A stretch of 64,000 bases of DNA from an uncultured Bacteroidales bacterium. Its GTDB lineage: Bacteria > Bacteroidota > Bacteroidia > Bacteroidales > Bacteroidaceae. Position numbers and translations under genes: made by a program. The notes beneath the pieces are model-generated. The model saw nothing but the letters and a program-made list of their open reading frames with translations, was not told the origin of the DNA and searched no databases. Location of the stretch: positions 1 to 64,000 of the forward strand of contig CALZJF010000006.1 in assembly GCA_945787885.1 (NCBI GenBank), read 5' to 3'. Of this stretch, positions 1-8,500 are shown one piece after another. The stretch's first letter is position 1, and every line of letters begins with the position of its first letter.

Positions 1-196
1 CTCTACATAAGAGAGGGATGCTGCTTGCGTGAAAATGAATGGTAAATTTGTCAGTAGAAATTCCAAAACAGACGCTCTGCTGATGTGTTTTCTTGGGAAA
101 AACCATGCTTGATGCGAAAAAAAACAGAATAAAATGTGGCATATATCAAAAAAGTGTCGTAGTTTTGCCTGCAAACATCCCTCTCTTATGTAGAGA
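1..196. promoter_or_regulatory. Candidate invertible segment (inverted repeats 1-20 and 177-196)
   Basis: Positions 1-20 and 177-196 are a perfect 20-bp inverted repeat (left arm begins CTCTACATAAG) around a 156-bp AT-rich spacer. Two exact TAnnTTTG boxes lie inside, at 43-50 and 160-167, both reading rightward in this assembly. A tyrosine recombinase gene ends 16 bp from the right arm. This is the layout of Bacteroidota phase-variable promoters, in which a serine or tyrosine recombinase flips a promoter between inverted repeats. Inversion would point the boxes leftward, to a gene outside the window. The repeat and boxes are seen directly; the switching is inferred. The left arm starts exactly at base 1, so it may extend further. 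Confidence 0.7.
135..167 (+). promoter_or_regulatory. Promoter-like boxes inside the inverted repeat
   Basis: TGTG at 135-138, a 21-bp gap, then TAGTTTTG at 160-167 fits the Bacteroidota promoter (TTTG, 19-21 bp, TAnnTTTG) with one mismatch in the upstream box. It reads rightward, against the recombinase gene, so in this orientation it drives no visible sense gene. Confidence 0.45.
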
Positions 197-211
197 AGGA
201 TGCTCATGAAG

Positions 212-1423
212 CTACGCGTGGTTAAAATTCCTTAGAATATGGCTGTTGGCATCGTCAATAATCGACGAGTCGAGCGATGCGAGATAGATTTGAGTGGTAT
301 GCTCGTCAGCATGCCCCAACGATTCGCTGATGACCGATAGAGGGATGTTGCTGAATTTTGCTGCGCTGCCCCAAGAGTGGCGACTGACGTAGGTGGTGAG
401 CCGAAGGGCGGTTCCTGTGAGATTTCCTATTTTTTTTAGTCGAGCGTTTGTCATGCGCAGTGCGCTGCGGTATTGCCGGTATTCATTTCCCTCCTTCTTG
501 ATGATGGGAAATAGATATTTGCAGCCCGGGCAGGCATGGCGGTCGATGATTTCCTGCATGCAGCGTTCAATTTTTATGTGCAGAAGGGTGCCCGTCTTGT
601 GGCGACGGTAGGTGATGAAGCCACTCTGCACGTCGGATGGCTTGAGAAATGCCAAGTCCACGAACGACATGCCTCGGGCGTAGAAGCTGAAGAGGAAAAT
701 GTCGCGTGTGAAGGCCAAGGCGTGCTGCCCGCTGAGGTCGCATTCGCGGATGCGCTGAATGGCTTCGATGGGGATGGCGCGCTTAATGGTTTTCCCCACC
801 CCCGTATAGACGTGCTTGAAGGGATGGCGTTGGCGCGTGATGTCTGCTTCGACGGCACGGTTATAGACGGCCCGAAGTATGCGCATATAGAACGAACTGC
901 TATTCGGACTGACGCCTCGCCGCTGCAGCGACAACTCGTAGGCTTTGATGTCTTCGGCCGTAAGTTCATCGATCATGATGTCTGCCTCCTGTCGAAAATC
1001 CCTGAAGCTGCGCAGAGTGGTGCGGTAGGTCTCTGATGTGCGTAGCCGGCCTTGCTGTTCGAGTAGGCCAATCGTGTGTTCCATGTATCTGAAGAACGTG
1101 TGTTCGCTCAGGGCATATTGATATGTTTCTGCTATTTGGCTCGCACAAACGGGCAGCCCCGTCTCTTCGTGCTGGCGGATGATGTGGTTGAAGCGTTCGA
1201 GGTCCCAGAATATGTGTTTGCGGATGTCGGTGAGTTGGGCAACGCGACTCTGCGCAACATCCCTTGGCGAGATGATGCCAGAGAGCTCGTCCCATTCGGC
1301 ATCATATATCTCATAGTCGGTGGCGAAGGGGCAAGATGTACGGCCACAGACGATGTCATAGAAGAGTTTGCCGGCAGCATTCGCTTTACCCGACGGTTTG
1401 TACGAGAGTTTTACGTAAGGCAT
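212..1423 (-). CDS. Tyrosine recombinase (site-specific integrase/invertase)
   Basis: A 403-residue tyrosine recombinase of the type common in Bacteroidota, with an N-terminal SAM-like DNA-binding half and a C-terminal catalytic half. Visible catalytic signs are an Arg in ARGMSFVDLA, a Lys in RRHKTG, box II around R348 (TYVSR, with Tyr345 where the usual His stands, as often seen in this group), His371 in LGHADEH and the probable nucleophile Tyr380 in TTQIYLAS. The length fits the family and the gene looks intact. Its stop codon lies 16 bp from a perfect inverted repeat that encloses promoter-like boxes, so inversion of that segment is its most likely job. No att-like site, excisionase or conjugation gene is visible, so a role as an integrative-element integrase is less supported but not excluded. 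A 189-bp repeat element begins about 30 bp upstream of its start. Confidence 0.92.
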   Translation of the reverse strand: MPYVKLSYKPSGKANAAGKLFYDIVCGRTSCPFATDYEIYDAEWDELSGIISPRDVAQSRVAQLTDIRKHIFWDLERFNHIIRQHEETGLPVCASQIAETYQYALSEHTFFRYMEHTIGLLEQQGRLRTSETYRTTLRSFRDFRQEADIMIDELTAEDIKAYELSLQRRGVSPNSSSFYMRILRAVYNRAVEADITRQRHPFKHVYTGVGKTIKRAIPIEAIQRIRECDLSGQHALAFTRDIFLFSFYARGMSFVDLAFLKPSDVQSGFITYRRHKTGTLLHIKIERCMQEIIDRHACPGCKYLFPIIKKEGNEYRQYRSALRMTNARLKKIGNLTGTALRLTTYVSRHSWGSAAKFSNIPLSVISESLGHADEHTTQIYLASLDSSIIDDANSHILRNFNHA

Positions 1424-1455
1424 GGTTTTGTGTGTGAGAGGAGAGAATAGTTTAG

Positions 1456-1644
1456 GGTAGGTTCTATCAATTAGTTTTCAATGTAAGGCAGTGTTTCTGT
1501 CTTGCTTGGATGTCTTCACGCCTCTCGCACCGCAGGTTTTTGTCTTTCATTCAGTCACGTAGCCCGCTACGCTCCCTCGTGAAAAACAAAAACCTACGGC
1601 ACGATAGTCGCAAATACATCGCAAGCTAATTTATAGAACCTACC
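1456..1644 (+). repeat. 189-bp palindromic element, family 1, copy 1
   Basis: MITE-like element with terminal inverted repeats GGTAGGTTCTATcAATTAG (left) and GGTAGGTTCTATaAATTAG (right, complemented). The whole element is an imperfect palindrome around TAGCccGCTA. Both ends are followed by TTAG (1452-1455 and 1645-1648), a possible 4-bp target duplication. I count seven differences from copy 2 by eye. It carries no transposase. Confidence 0.85.
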
Positions 1645-2080
1645 TTAGATGATTTATAAGTAGGAGTGCAAAATTATTGATAAGCACTGTCAGAACGTGG
1701 TGGCAGTCGGGGTGAGAGCCACTGCACTTCTGTGTCTCGCATGCCGTTCCTGCATCCACCGTCCACTGCAGTCATCACCTGTTTTTATGGGAAATGCTGC
1801 CCTGGGCTATGGGGTGCTGCCCCTTCAGGGCGCAGCGTGCGGTTTGCGCCATGCAGACAGCCCGGACTGTGGGGTGCTGGCCCTGCGGCGCACAGCCCTT
1901 CGGCGCATTGCCCCATCTTACTGCGTATCGCGCATGATTGACAAATTTTGCACACCCTTGTCGAGGGCGGACGGACGACTGAGGTTTTTGCCCCAAAAAG
2001 GCACGGAAATCATGATTTCTGCCCTGCTTTTCGTCCTGCTGAGGGGAGCTTTTCAGATTTCCTGCGGCGTTTATGCCTCG

Positions 2081-2168
2081 GATGTGACCATTTTGAGGGG
2101 TAGAAATGATGACATTTGGGGGTGAAAATGGTCACTTCTGGGGCGGGAAATGACCACCTGAGCGGCCG
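2081..2168 (+). repeat. 22-bp tandem repeat array, locus A
   Basis: Four imperfect 22-bp units. Each has the pattern AATG-rTcACTTy-GGGG-ygGA, with the G-rich strand on plus. The array runs into GAGCGGCCGAAGCTCAG, a tail that recurs in diverged form after other arrays of the family. Confidence 0.75.
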
Positions 2169-2506
2169 AAGCTCAGCGGGGGCGGCAAGCAGCTCAGGCG
2201 GCAGGAATTAAAGCTGCAAGCATCGGCGTGGCGGCAGGCTTTCGGGCGGCGGGCAGTGAGGGCAGCGGCGTCGCGGATTCCTGCTTTTTTTACCGCAGTT
2301 CCTCATGCGTTTTCCGTCAGGAGGCCTGCAGGTTTCATCAATTCTGCTGTCCGCCTGGCTGTTTCTGCTGCTTCGGGGGGGGCTGGCAGAGGCATGGCGG
2401 CATCAGCCGTATGGAGTTTTTCGTGCCTCATGGTGGCGCAAATAGCAAAGCGAGATAGCAAAATGGGAGTTTGAGACTGAAAAAGCCGTTAGTTTTTATG
2501 GATTTG

Positions 2507-2538
2507 CTTGCAGTATGCTGAATTTCGCACTACCTTTG
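2507..2538 (+). promoter_or_regulatory. Promoter of tRNA-Pro
   Basis: CTTG at 2507-2510, a 20-bp gap and an exact TACCTTTG at 2531-2538 fit the Bacteroidota promoter consensus. It lies about 50 bp upstream of the tRNA. Confidence 0.55.
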
Positions 2539-2591
2539 CACTTGCAATTCGGGAGCAAATGCTTCTGATGAGCAATCCCTCCTTAATGATT

Positions 2592-2665
2592 CGGGGTGTG
2601 GCGCAGTTGGTTAGCGTACGCGTCTGGGGGGCGTGTGGTCGCTGGTTCGAGTCCAGTCACCCCGA
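2592..2665 (+). tRNA. tRNA-Pro(GGG)
   Basis: A 74-nt cloverleaf folds by hand: acceptor CGGGGTG/CACCCCG with discriminator A, D stem GCGC/GCGT, anticodon stem CGCGT/GCGTG with loop CTGGGGG (anticodon GGG), and a TTCGAGT T-loop in stem GCTGG/CCAGT. No CCA is encoded, which is usual in Bacteroidales. It reads proline CCC codons. Confidence 0.95.
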
Positions 2666-2674
2666 CATCACAAC

Positions 2675-2713
2675 AAAAGCACTGAATATCGCTATGGTAT
2701 TCGGTGCTTTTTG
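2675..2713 (+). terminator. Terminator after tRNA-Pro
   Basis: AAAAGCACTGAATA (2675-2688) pairs with TATTCGGTGCTTTT (2698-2711) and is followed by more T. It starts 10 bp after the tRNA. Confidence 0.8.
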
Positions 2714-2803
2714 CGTTTTGCCGAGGGCGAAGCATGGCTGTCGGCAAAAAAAAGTGGCGGGAGGAGTGAAACAAAAAGGGGCGAGCGTCGTATAACTTAG
2801 TGT

Positions 2804-3337
2804 ATGGACAGCAATACTTACATAGAAATCGTGCCGGAAATCCGATGTCTCGCAGCATCGGAGGCTTTGCGATTGCTGCAAAACACGGAGGATGCCGACG
2901 ATGTGGCGCAGGATGTATTGCTGAAACTCTGGGAATGCCGCGACTATCTTCATGGCGACCGAGGGCGCATGATGGCGTTTGCGAGGACCACTACCCACAA
3001 CCTCTGCCTGGACCGCCTGAAATCGCGCCGCCGCTCGCCCTTCCTGCGCCTCTGGCCGTGGGGGAACGATGGAGACGACGGGGAAGCGGCTGGGCACGAA
3101 TGGCCTACGCTCGACACTCCGCAACGCCGCTTGGAAATGGAGGAGGCAGACGGCATCGTCCGGCAAGCCCTTGAGCGTCTGCCCTATAAATGGCGCACGG
3201 TCATCGTGATGCGAAACGTCGATGAGATGGACTTCGGCGAGATAGCCGCCATCATGGGCACCACGGAGGGTGCGGTCAGAGTCATCCTTTCGAGGGCGAG
3301 GGCGAGGATGATGGAAGTAGTCAGAAGCCTTGGCTGA
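2804..3337 (+). CDS. ECF-family RNA polymerase sigma factor
   Basis: A 177-residue sigma-70 family protein of the extracytoplasmic-function class. Region 2 lies at about residues 15-80 (DADDVAQDVLLKLWE, then the AFARTTTHNLCLDRLKSR stretch) and region 4 at about 120-172 (LERLPYKWRTVIVMRNVDEM, then the helix-turn-helix EIAAIMGTTEGAVRVILSRAR). It would direct RNA polymerase to a small regulon in response to an envelope signal. It is followed after 65 bp by a single-span membrane protein and an exported protein, the usual sigma / anti-sigma-like order in Bacteroidales. No SusC/SusD pair or FecR-type gene is next to it, so its regulon cannot be read from context. The start is the first ATG of the frame. 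Confidence 0.93.
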   Translation: MDSNTYIEIVPEIRCLAASEALRLLQNTEDADDVAQDVLLKLWECRDYLHGDRGRMMAFARTTTHNLCLDRLKSRRRSPFLRLWPWGNDGDDGEAAGHEWPTLDTPQRRLEMEEADGIVRQALERLPYKWRTVIVMRNVDEMDFGEIAAIMGTTEGAVRVILSRARARMMEVVRSLG

Positions 3338-3402
3338 CGCGGGGCGCAGGCTTGTGTCCTATATATATAAATAGATGAGGCTACTTATAATAAAATGAGA
3401 CT

Positions 3403-4152
3403 ATGGACGAGAAACTACGGCTACAGCAAATGATAGAACGCTTCATGGCTGCCGAAACTTCGGAGGCTGAGGAGCGCGAGCTGGCGGCATACTTCTGCAA
3501 GAGCGATGATGTGCCGGCAGAATGGAGGGAGTATGCCATCTTGTTCCGTGGGCTTGGCAGCTATCGTCGGCCGGCCGTTGCCCCGCGGAGCAATCGCAGG
3601 CGCTGGGCCGTTGCCGCAGCAGCAGTAGTGATGGCGGCGGCAGGAGCAGGATGGTGGTGTGCAGAAGAGGCGGCGGACAGGACTGCAGAACCCTTGGCGC
3701 AAACCATTGTTGCCGATGCGCCTGCTGCTTCCGGGACGGACTCCTGCTCTGCGGCTGCAGCGAAGCATGAGGGCAAGGCGGCAGAACGCAGGCTTGCCAC
3801 GGCGGCAGCCTCATTGAGACCATCGGCCGTAAGGCTGGAGAATGCTGCGGCGTGCAGGGAAACCGCTGCTGCAGCAGGGAGAGGTGTGACGGCTGCGTAT
3901 GGCGAAACGCCGGCCGAAAATGAGCCACATGGCGCAAAGGCCCTGGCTGACGCTCCCACCGCCGCCGCGGATGCGAAGACACCGCAGGGCAGCCTGGCAG
4001 ACAACCCCGAGCTGGCGAGCGACATCCTCGATGAACTGGAAATCCGCGTCAGGATGTTGCGGGAGAGCGAACTGCAAATGCAGCGCGCGGCTTTGGAGGA
4101 GATATACATGAGAGTAGTAGAAAACTCTAATAAACCATTTCTCATATTATGA
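3403..4152 (+). CDS. Putative membrane anti-sigma factor
   Basis: A 249-residue protein not assigned to a named family. It has a charged cytoplasmic head of about 60 residues (LQQMIERFMAAETSEAEERE, typical of anti-sigma-like heads), one transmembrane helix at about residues 68-85 (WAVAAAAVVMAAAGAGWW), a long Ala-rich low-complexity periplasmic stretch, and a C-terminal helical segment (LEIRVRMLRESELQMQRAAL). Position directly after an ECF sigma gene and this topology suggest it holds the sigma factor at the membrane. Its stop overlaps the next gene's start (ATGA at 4149-4152), so the two are probably translationally coupled. The anti-sigma role is inferred from context. Confidence 0.7.
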   Translation: MDEKLRLQQMIERFMAAETSEAEERELAAYFCKSDDVPAEWREYAILFRGLGSYRRPAVAPRSNRRRWAVAAAAVVMAAAGAGWWCAEEAADRTAEPLAQTIVADAPAASGTDSCSAAAAKHEGKAAERRLATAAASLRPSAVRLENAAACRETAAAAGRGVTAAYGETPAENEPHGAKALADAPTAAADAKTPQGSLADNPELASDILDELEIRVRMLRESELQMQRAALEEIYMRVVENSNKPFLIL

Positions 4153-5336
4153 AACGACTTCTTTCCTTTTTTGCCCTCCTGCTGACTATGCCCAGCAGCA
4201 CGGCACAGACCATTCAGCCACGGCATGGCAGAGCGGCGGACGGTGAGTATGCTGCGCAGATAGTCAGCATCATCAGCCAGATGCCGCATGAGAAACTCAT
4301 TGCCACCGAAAGCGAACAGGGAATTGACGAGCTCGATTCGCTCTACTGCCTGAACACGAAGACCTATGAATTTCCCTACAAGCGCAAGGAGGAGCAGCAG
4401 GCAGTGGGCGAAATGATCAATAAAATCATCAAAGCCTACGATGCTGATTTGCCCCACCATACGGGAGGTTTCTGCTCCATGCTCCAGTTGCAGTCGAATC
4501 CGAGGGGCGAGAGTCGGCAGGTTTCGATGTATTATTCCGCCACGCGCTCCCCGATTCTGTGGGGCGGAAGGGGCATCAGCTACGTGATTCTGCGCCAGAA
4601 TCTGCCGAACCCGGCCTATCGCTACGTGAACGGCATAGCATGGTGGCTGGCATATAATCAGAAAGGCGCGCCCGTAGTGCAGTTTCGCACCATTCATCTT
4701 CAGGGCCCCTTCTCAAAAGACCACTACGCGAATGCCCTGAACAGTCATCTTTCCGGCAAGCTCGGCGGGCCGACAGCTGATGTGGGAGATTCGGGGGAGG
4801 GCATGAAGAAGGACGACACCACGGAGCTGCTGGAGGGCATGGCGTCACTCGTGGGAGATTCGGGGGAGGGCATGAAGAAGGACGACACCACGGAGCTGCT
4901 GGAGGGCATGGCGTCACTCGTGGGAGATTCGGGGGAGAGCAAGGCGTCACTCCGCACCGGCATACGGATATTCAACAGGCTTTATACGCAGAGCGAGACT
5001 GTGGATGAAATGAGCCGTGCCATCGTGGGGGCTATCAATGAGCGAGTGGTCATGTATCTGAAAGAGGCGAAGACGGCTGCGGACTATCAGCAGCTCTTCC
5101 ATATTCTGAAGGACATTCCGCGTTACTGGGCAATTATTTATTATGGCAAGATAAAGGCTACCAAATACGTGGATTTCGAGTGGCTTGAGAAAAACTATGC
5201 TGACCTCGATATCTTCTGCATTTCATGGGTGACGCAGGGCGACCCCGCATGCACTTTCCCGGAGTACGACCCGGAACGAGAGGATACCGTGGCGGTGCCT
5301 GCCAATTTCCTCTTGCAGGTGTATCTGAACGACTGA
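4149..5336 (+). CDS. Exported protein of the sigma-factor operon, with internal tandem repeat
   Basis: A 395-residue protein with a clear signal peptide (MKRLLSFFALLLTMPSSTAQ). I do not recognise the family. The operon position after an ECF sigma and an anti-sigma-like gene suggests an envelope-stress or sensory output, but no enzymatic motif is visible. Residues about 212-257 contain two identical 23-residue units (beginning VGDSGEGMKKDD, ending EGMASL) and the start of a third. They are encoded by 69-bp direct repeats, which preserve frame. The repeat is Gly/Asp/Glu-rich and looks like a flexible linker between two folded parts. Confidence 0.75.
   Translation: MKRLLSFFALLLTMPSSTAQTIQPRHGRAADGEYAAQIVSIISQMPHEKLIATESEQGIDELDSLYCLNTKTYEFPYKRKEEQQAVGEMINKIIKAYDADLPHHTGGFCSMLQLQSNPRGESRQVSMYYSATRSPILWGGRGISYVILRQNLPNPAYRYVNGIAWWLAYNQKGAPVVQFRTIHLQGPFSKDHYANALNSHLSGKLGGPTADVGDSGEGMKKDDTTELLEGMASLVGDSGEGMKKDDTTELLEGMASLVGDSGESKASLRTGIRIFNRLYTQSETVDEMSRAIVGAINERVVMYLKEAKTAADYQQLFHILKDIPRYWAIIYYGKIKATKYVDFEWLEKNYADLDIFCISWVTQGDPACTFPEYDPEREDTVAVPANFLLQVYLND
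4782..4937 (+). repeat. 69-bp in-frame tandem repeat
   Basis: Units start at 4782 and 4851, with a partial third at 4920. The full units look identical. The length is a multiple of three, so copy-number change would add or remove 23 residues without a frameshift. Confidence 0.9.
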
Positions 5337-5367
5337 TACATATTCATTTCAAATCTGAATCCGTGGT

Positions 5368-5396
5368 GGATGAAACGATGTCCTATCGTTTCATCC
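5368..5396 (+). terminator. Hairpin after the sigma operon
   Basis: GGATGAAACGA (5368-5378) pairs with TCGTTTCATCC (5386-5396), 32 bp after the last stop of the operon. It has no clear T-run, so it may be a stabilising hairpin rather than an intrinsic terminator. Confidence 0.5.
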
Positions 5397-5500
5397 TCCC
5401 TGCCGATATGACGCAGAGCTTCACCGCACTCGTCTTGAATGACTTGAATGGGCAAACGCCGACTGTGAGAAAGGCGTTGCGTGCTACGACAAAAAAAATA

Positions 5501-5537
5501 ATCCGCCCCTGCCAGCATGACGTTGGCAGGGGCGGAT
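5501..5537. terminator. Bidirectional terminator between the sigma operon and purL
   Basis: ATCCGCCCCTGCCA (5501-5514) pairs perfectly with TGGCAGGGGCGGAT (5524-5537). An A-run lies on the left (5491-5499) and TTTT just right, so it can serve both converging transcripts. Confidence 0.85.
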
Positions 5538-5596
5538 GGTTTTGTCTATGAGGGAGACCTCGAAAAGAGGCTTTGTTCTTTACGGGAGAGAGGGGA

Positions 5597-8500
5597 TTAT
5601 GCCTGGCGGTGAGCCTCCACCCACTTGCGGGCGTTGACGAAGGCCTCAATCCAAGGCGTCACATCGTCCGTCAGCACACGGTCAGCAGGGTAGAAACCGC
5701 ACTGCCAGGGGAAGATGGTGCGCTCGGGGTGGGGCATGATGGCGAGATGGCGGCCGTCGGCACTGGCAATGGCGGCGACATCGTAGCTCGAACCATTGGG
5801 ATTGCCAGGATAGTCCGAGCGGTCGAACTTGGCCACGACATTGTAGGCACTCTCTTCGAGTGGCAAATGGAACTTTCCTTCGCCGTGTGCCACCCACGTT
5901 CCAATCTTGCTGCCACTGAGACTGCCGAACATCACGCTGTTGTTGGCAGGAATGGCAAGGCTGACGAATGCGCTCTCAAACTTATGGCTGTCGTTGTGGA
6001 GCATCTGTGCAAAACCGCGGGCATCAGTCACGGCGTGGTCGTTGTTCAACAGACCAAGTTCTACCATCAGCTGGCAGCCGTTGCATACGCCAAGACTCAG
6101 GGTGTCAGGGCGTGCGTAGAAGCGGTCGAGGGCAGCCTTCGCCTTGGGATTGAAGAGGAAAGCTCCTGCCCAGCCCTTGGCACTGCCGAGGACATCGCTG
6201 TTGGAGAAACCTCCGCAGAAGGCGATGACATTCACATCGTCGAGCGTCTCGCGCCCGGTGATAAGGTCGGTCATCGTCACGTCCTTCACGTCGAAGCCAG
6301 CCAGCCAGAAGGAGTAGGCCATCTCGCGCTCAGAGTTCGTGCCCTTCTCGCGGATGACGGCAGCGCGCAGACCGCTCGCAGCCTTGCGGTCGGGGTCGAG
6401 TCCCCACTGTGCGAGCTTGCCCGTAAAGCCTTCGGGGAATCGGAGGTCGAGGGGCTGTTTGCCCAAGTTGTCGCGGCGTTCTTCTGCCTTGCCATTGAAC
6501 GACTGACGGCGGTCGAGCAGATAGGAGGTTTCGTACCATACGCTGCGCATCTCATTGATGTCGAAGTCGAAGTGGCGCCCCTTCATCGTCACGCTCAGCA
6601 CCTGTGCTTCCTGCGGAACGCCAATCTTTACGTAGCCCACGCCAGCATCGTCGAGAATTTTCTTAGCGCGGGCGGCGTTGGCATCGCTCACCTGCACCAC
6701 CACGCCAGGGTTCTCTGCAAAAAGCGCAGGGATGAGGTCGGCACCGTTGAACTTGTCGAGGCAGACGTTGATGCCACCCTTGGTGTTGGCAAAGCACATT
6801 TCGAGCAGCGTCGTAGCGAGACCGCCCGCGGAGATATCGTGGCCCGCCATGATGAGGCCCTCGTTGACCAGTTGCTGCACAGCCATGAAGGCATCGCGGA
6901 AGTATTCGGGATTCTTCACCGTCGGCACATCGCTACCCACCTTGCCTAAGGTCTGTGCGAACGCCGAGCCTCCAAGCTGGAGGGCATCGAAGGAGAAATC
7001 GATATGATAGAAGCGGCTTTCTGCCACATTCTGCATGACGGGGCTGACGATTTTACGGATGTCGCTCACCTCACCTCCAGCACTGACGATGACGGTTCCC
7101 GGGCTGATGATCTTCTGTCCGTCGGGATATTTCTGCGTCATCGACAGGGAGTCCTTACCTGTCGGCACGTTGATTTGCAGGGCGCAGCAGAAGTCGCTCA
7201 GTGCTTTCACTGCCGTATAGAGGCGGGCGTCCTCACCCTTCTGTGAGCGGCAGGGCCACATCCAGTTGGCGGAAAGGCTGATGCTCTCCATTCCCTGTGC
7301 CAGAGGTGCCCATACGAGGTTCGTCAGGCTTTCTGCCACGGAGAGCACGCTGCCGGCAGCAGGGTCAGCAAGTGCTGCCTGAGGAGCATGGCCGATGGCA
7401 GTGGCGATACCGCTCTTGCCGCGATAGTCCAATGTCACGGCACCGCAGTCAGATAGCGGAAGTTGCAATTCGCCCTGACACTGCTGACGGGCCACGCGTC
7501 CAGAGACACAGCGGTCAACCTTGTTCGTCAGCCAGTCTTTGCAGGCTACGGCTTCGAGTCGCAGCACGTTCTTCAGGTATTCATCCACCTGACTATCATT
7601 GTAGGCTGCCACCTCATATTTACGTTCTACGGTGACATCTTCCATAATCGTTTTCGGGCTGGAACCGAACATTTGCTCTACCGCCAAGTCGAAGGGCCGT
7701 ACGCCGTCAGCCTGTTCGAAGGCGAAACGATGGTCGCCCGTGGTCTCGCCGACAGTGTACATCGGTGCGCGCTCGCGGTCGGCAATGCGCTGCACGTGCT
7801 CGATGGCTTTCTCGTCGATGAGGAGTCCCATGCGCTCTTGGCTTTCATTGGCAATGATCTCCTTCGCACTGAGCGTTTTGTCGCCAATAGGCAACTTGTC
7901 CATATGAATCAATCCGCCACACTCCTCGACGAGCTCGCTCAGACAGTTGACGTGCCCGGCACTACCGTGGTCGTGGATAGAGACGATGGGGTTTTCATCT
8001 TCTTCGCAGAGTGCGCGTACGACGTTGTACGTGCGCTTCTGCATTTCAGGATTGGCGCGCTGCACGGCGTTGAGCTCAATGCCGCTGCTGTAGCGACCCG
8101 TCTCGACGGAGCTTACCGAGCCACCGCCCAGACCGATGCGATAGTTCTCCCCACCCATGACAACCACCTTGTTGCCAGGCTGAGGCTCGCCCTTGAGGCA
8201 GTCACGCTTCGTACCATATCCTACACCTCCTGCAAGCATGATGACCTTATCGTAGGCATAGCGTTCGCCAGCAGCCACCTCGTTGTGCTCAAATGTCAGG
8301 ACAGAACCGCAGATAAGGGGCTGTCCGAACTTATTGCCGAAGTCGGAGGCACCGTTTGATGCCTTAATAAGTATTTGCTCCGGCGTTTGATAGAGCCAGG
8401 GGCGTTCTGGCAGATTGTTCTCCCACTGCTGTACGCCATCTTCCTTTCTGGGGTACGATGTCATATATACTGCCGTTCCTGCAATAGGCCAGCTGCCGAC

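Larger units (their letters stand above)
1424..2591. other. Gene-free stretch of 1.17 kb
   Basis: I see no credible gene. It holds the 189-bp element (1456-1644), a GC-rich module at about 1822-1859 that resembles 43906-43943, a 22-bp tandem array (2081-2168) and the tRNA promoter (2507-2538). Open frames here show no family resemblance. Confidence 0.6.

Noticed and set aside
1697..2125. Possible gene of 142 codons in the first gene-free stretch
   Set aside because: The frame runs through repeat modules, and its translation is Cys/Arg-rich without known features.
2081..2168. 22-bp arrays as CRISPR
   Set aside because: Units are contiguous with no unique spacers, are too degenerate, and no cas gene is in the window.
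5341..5551. Possible small gene between the sigma operon and purL
   Set aside because: The frames there overlap two strong hairpins and have no recognisable product.
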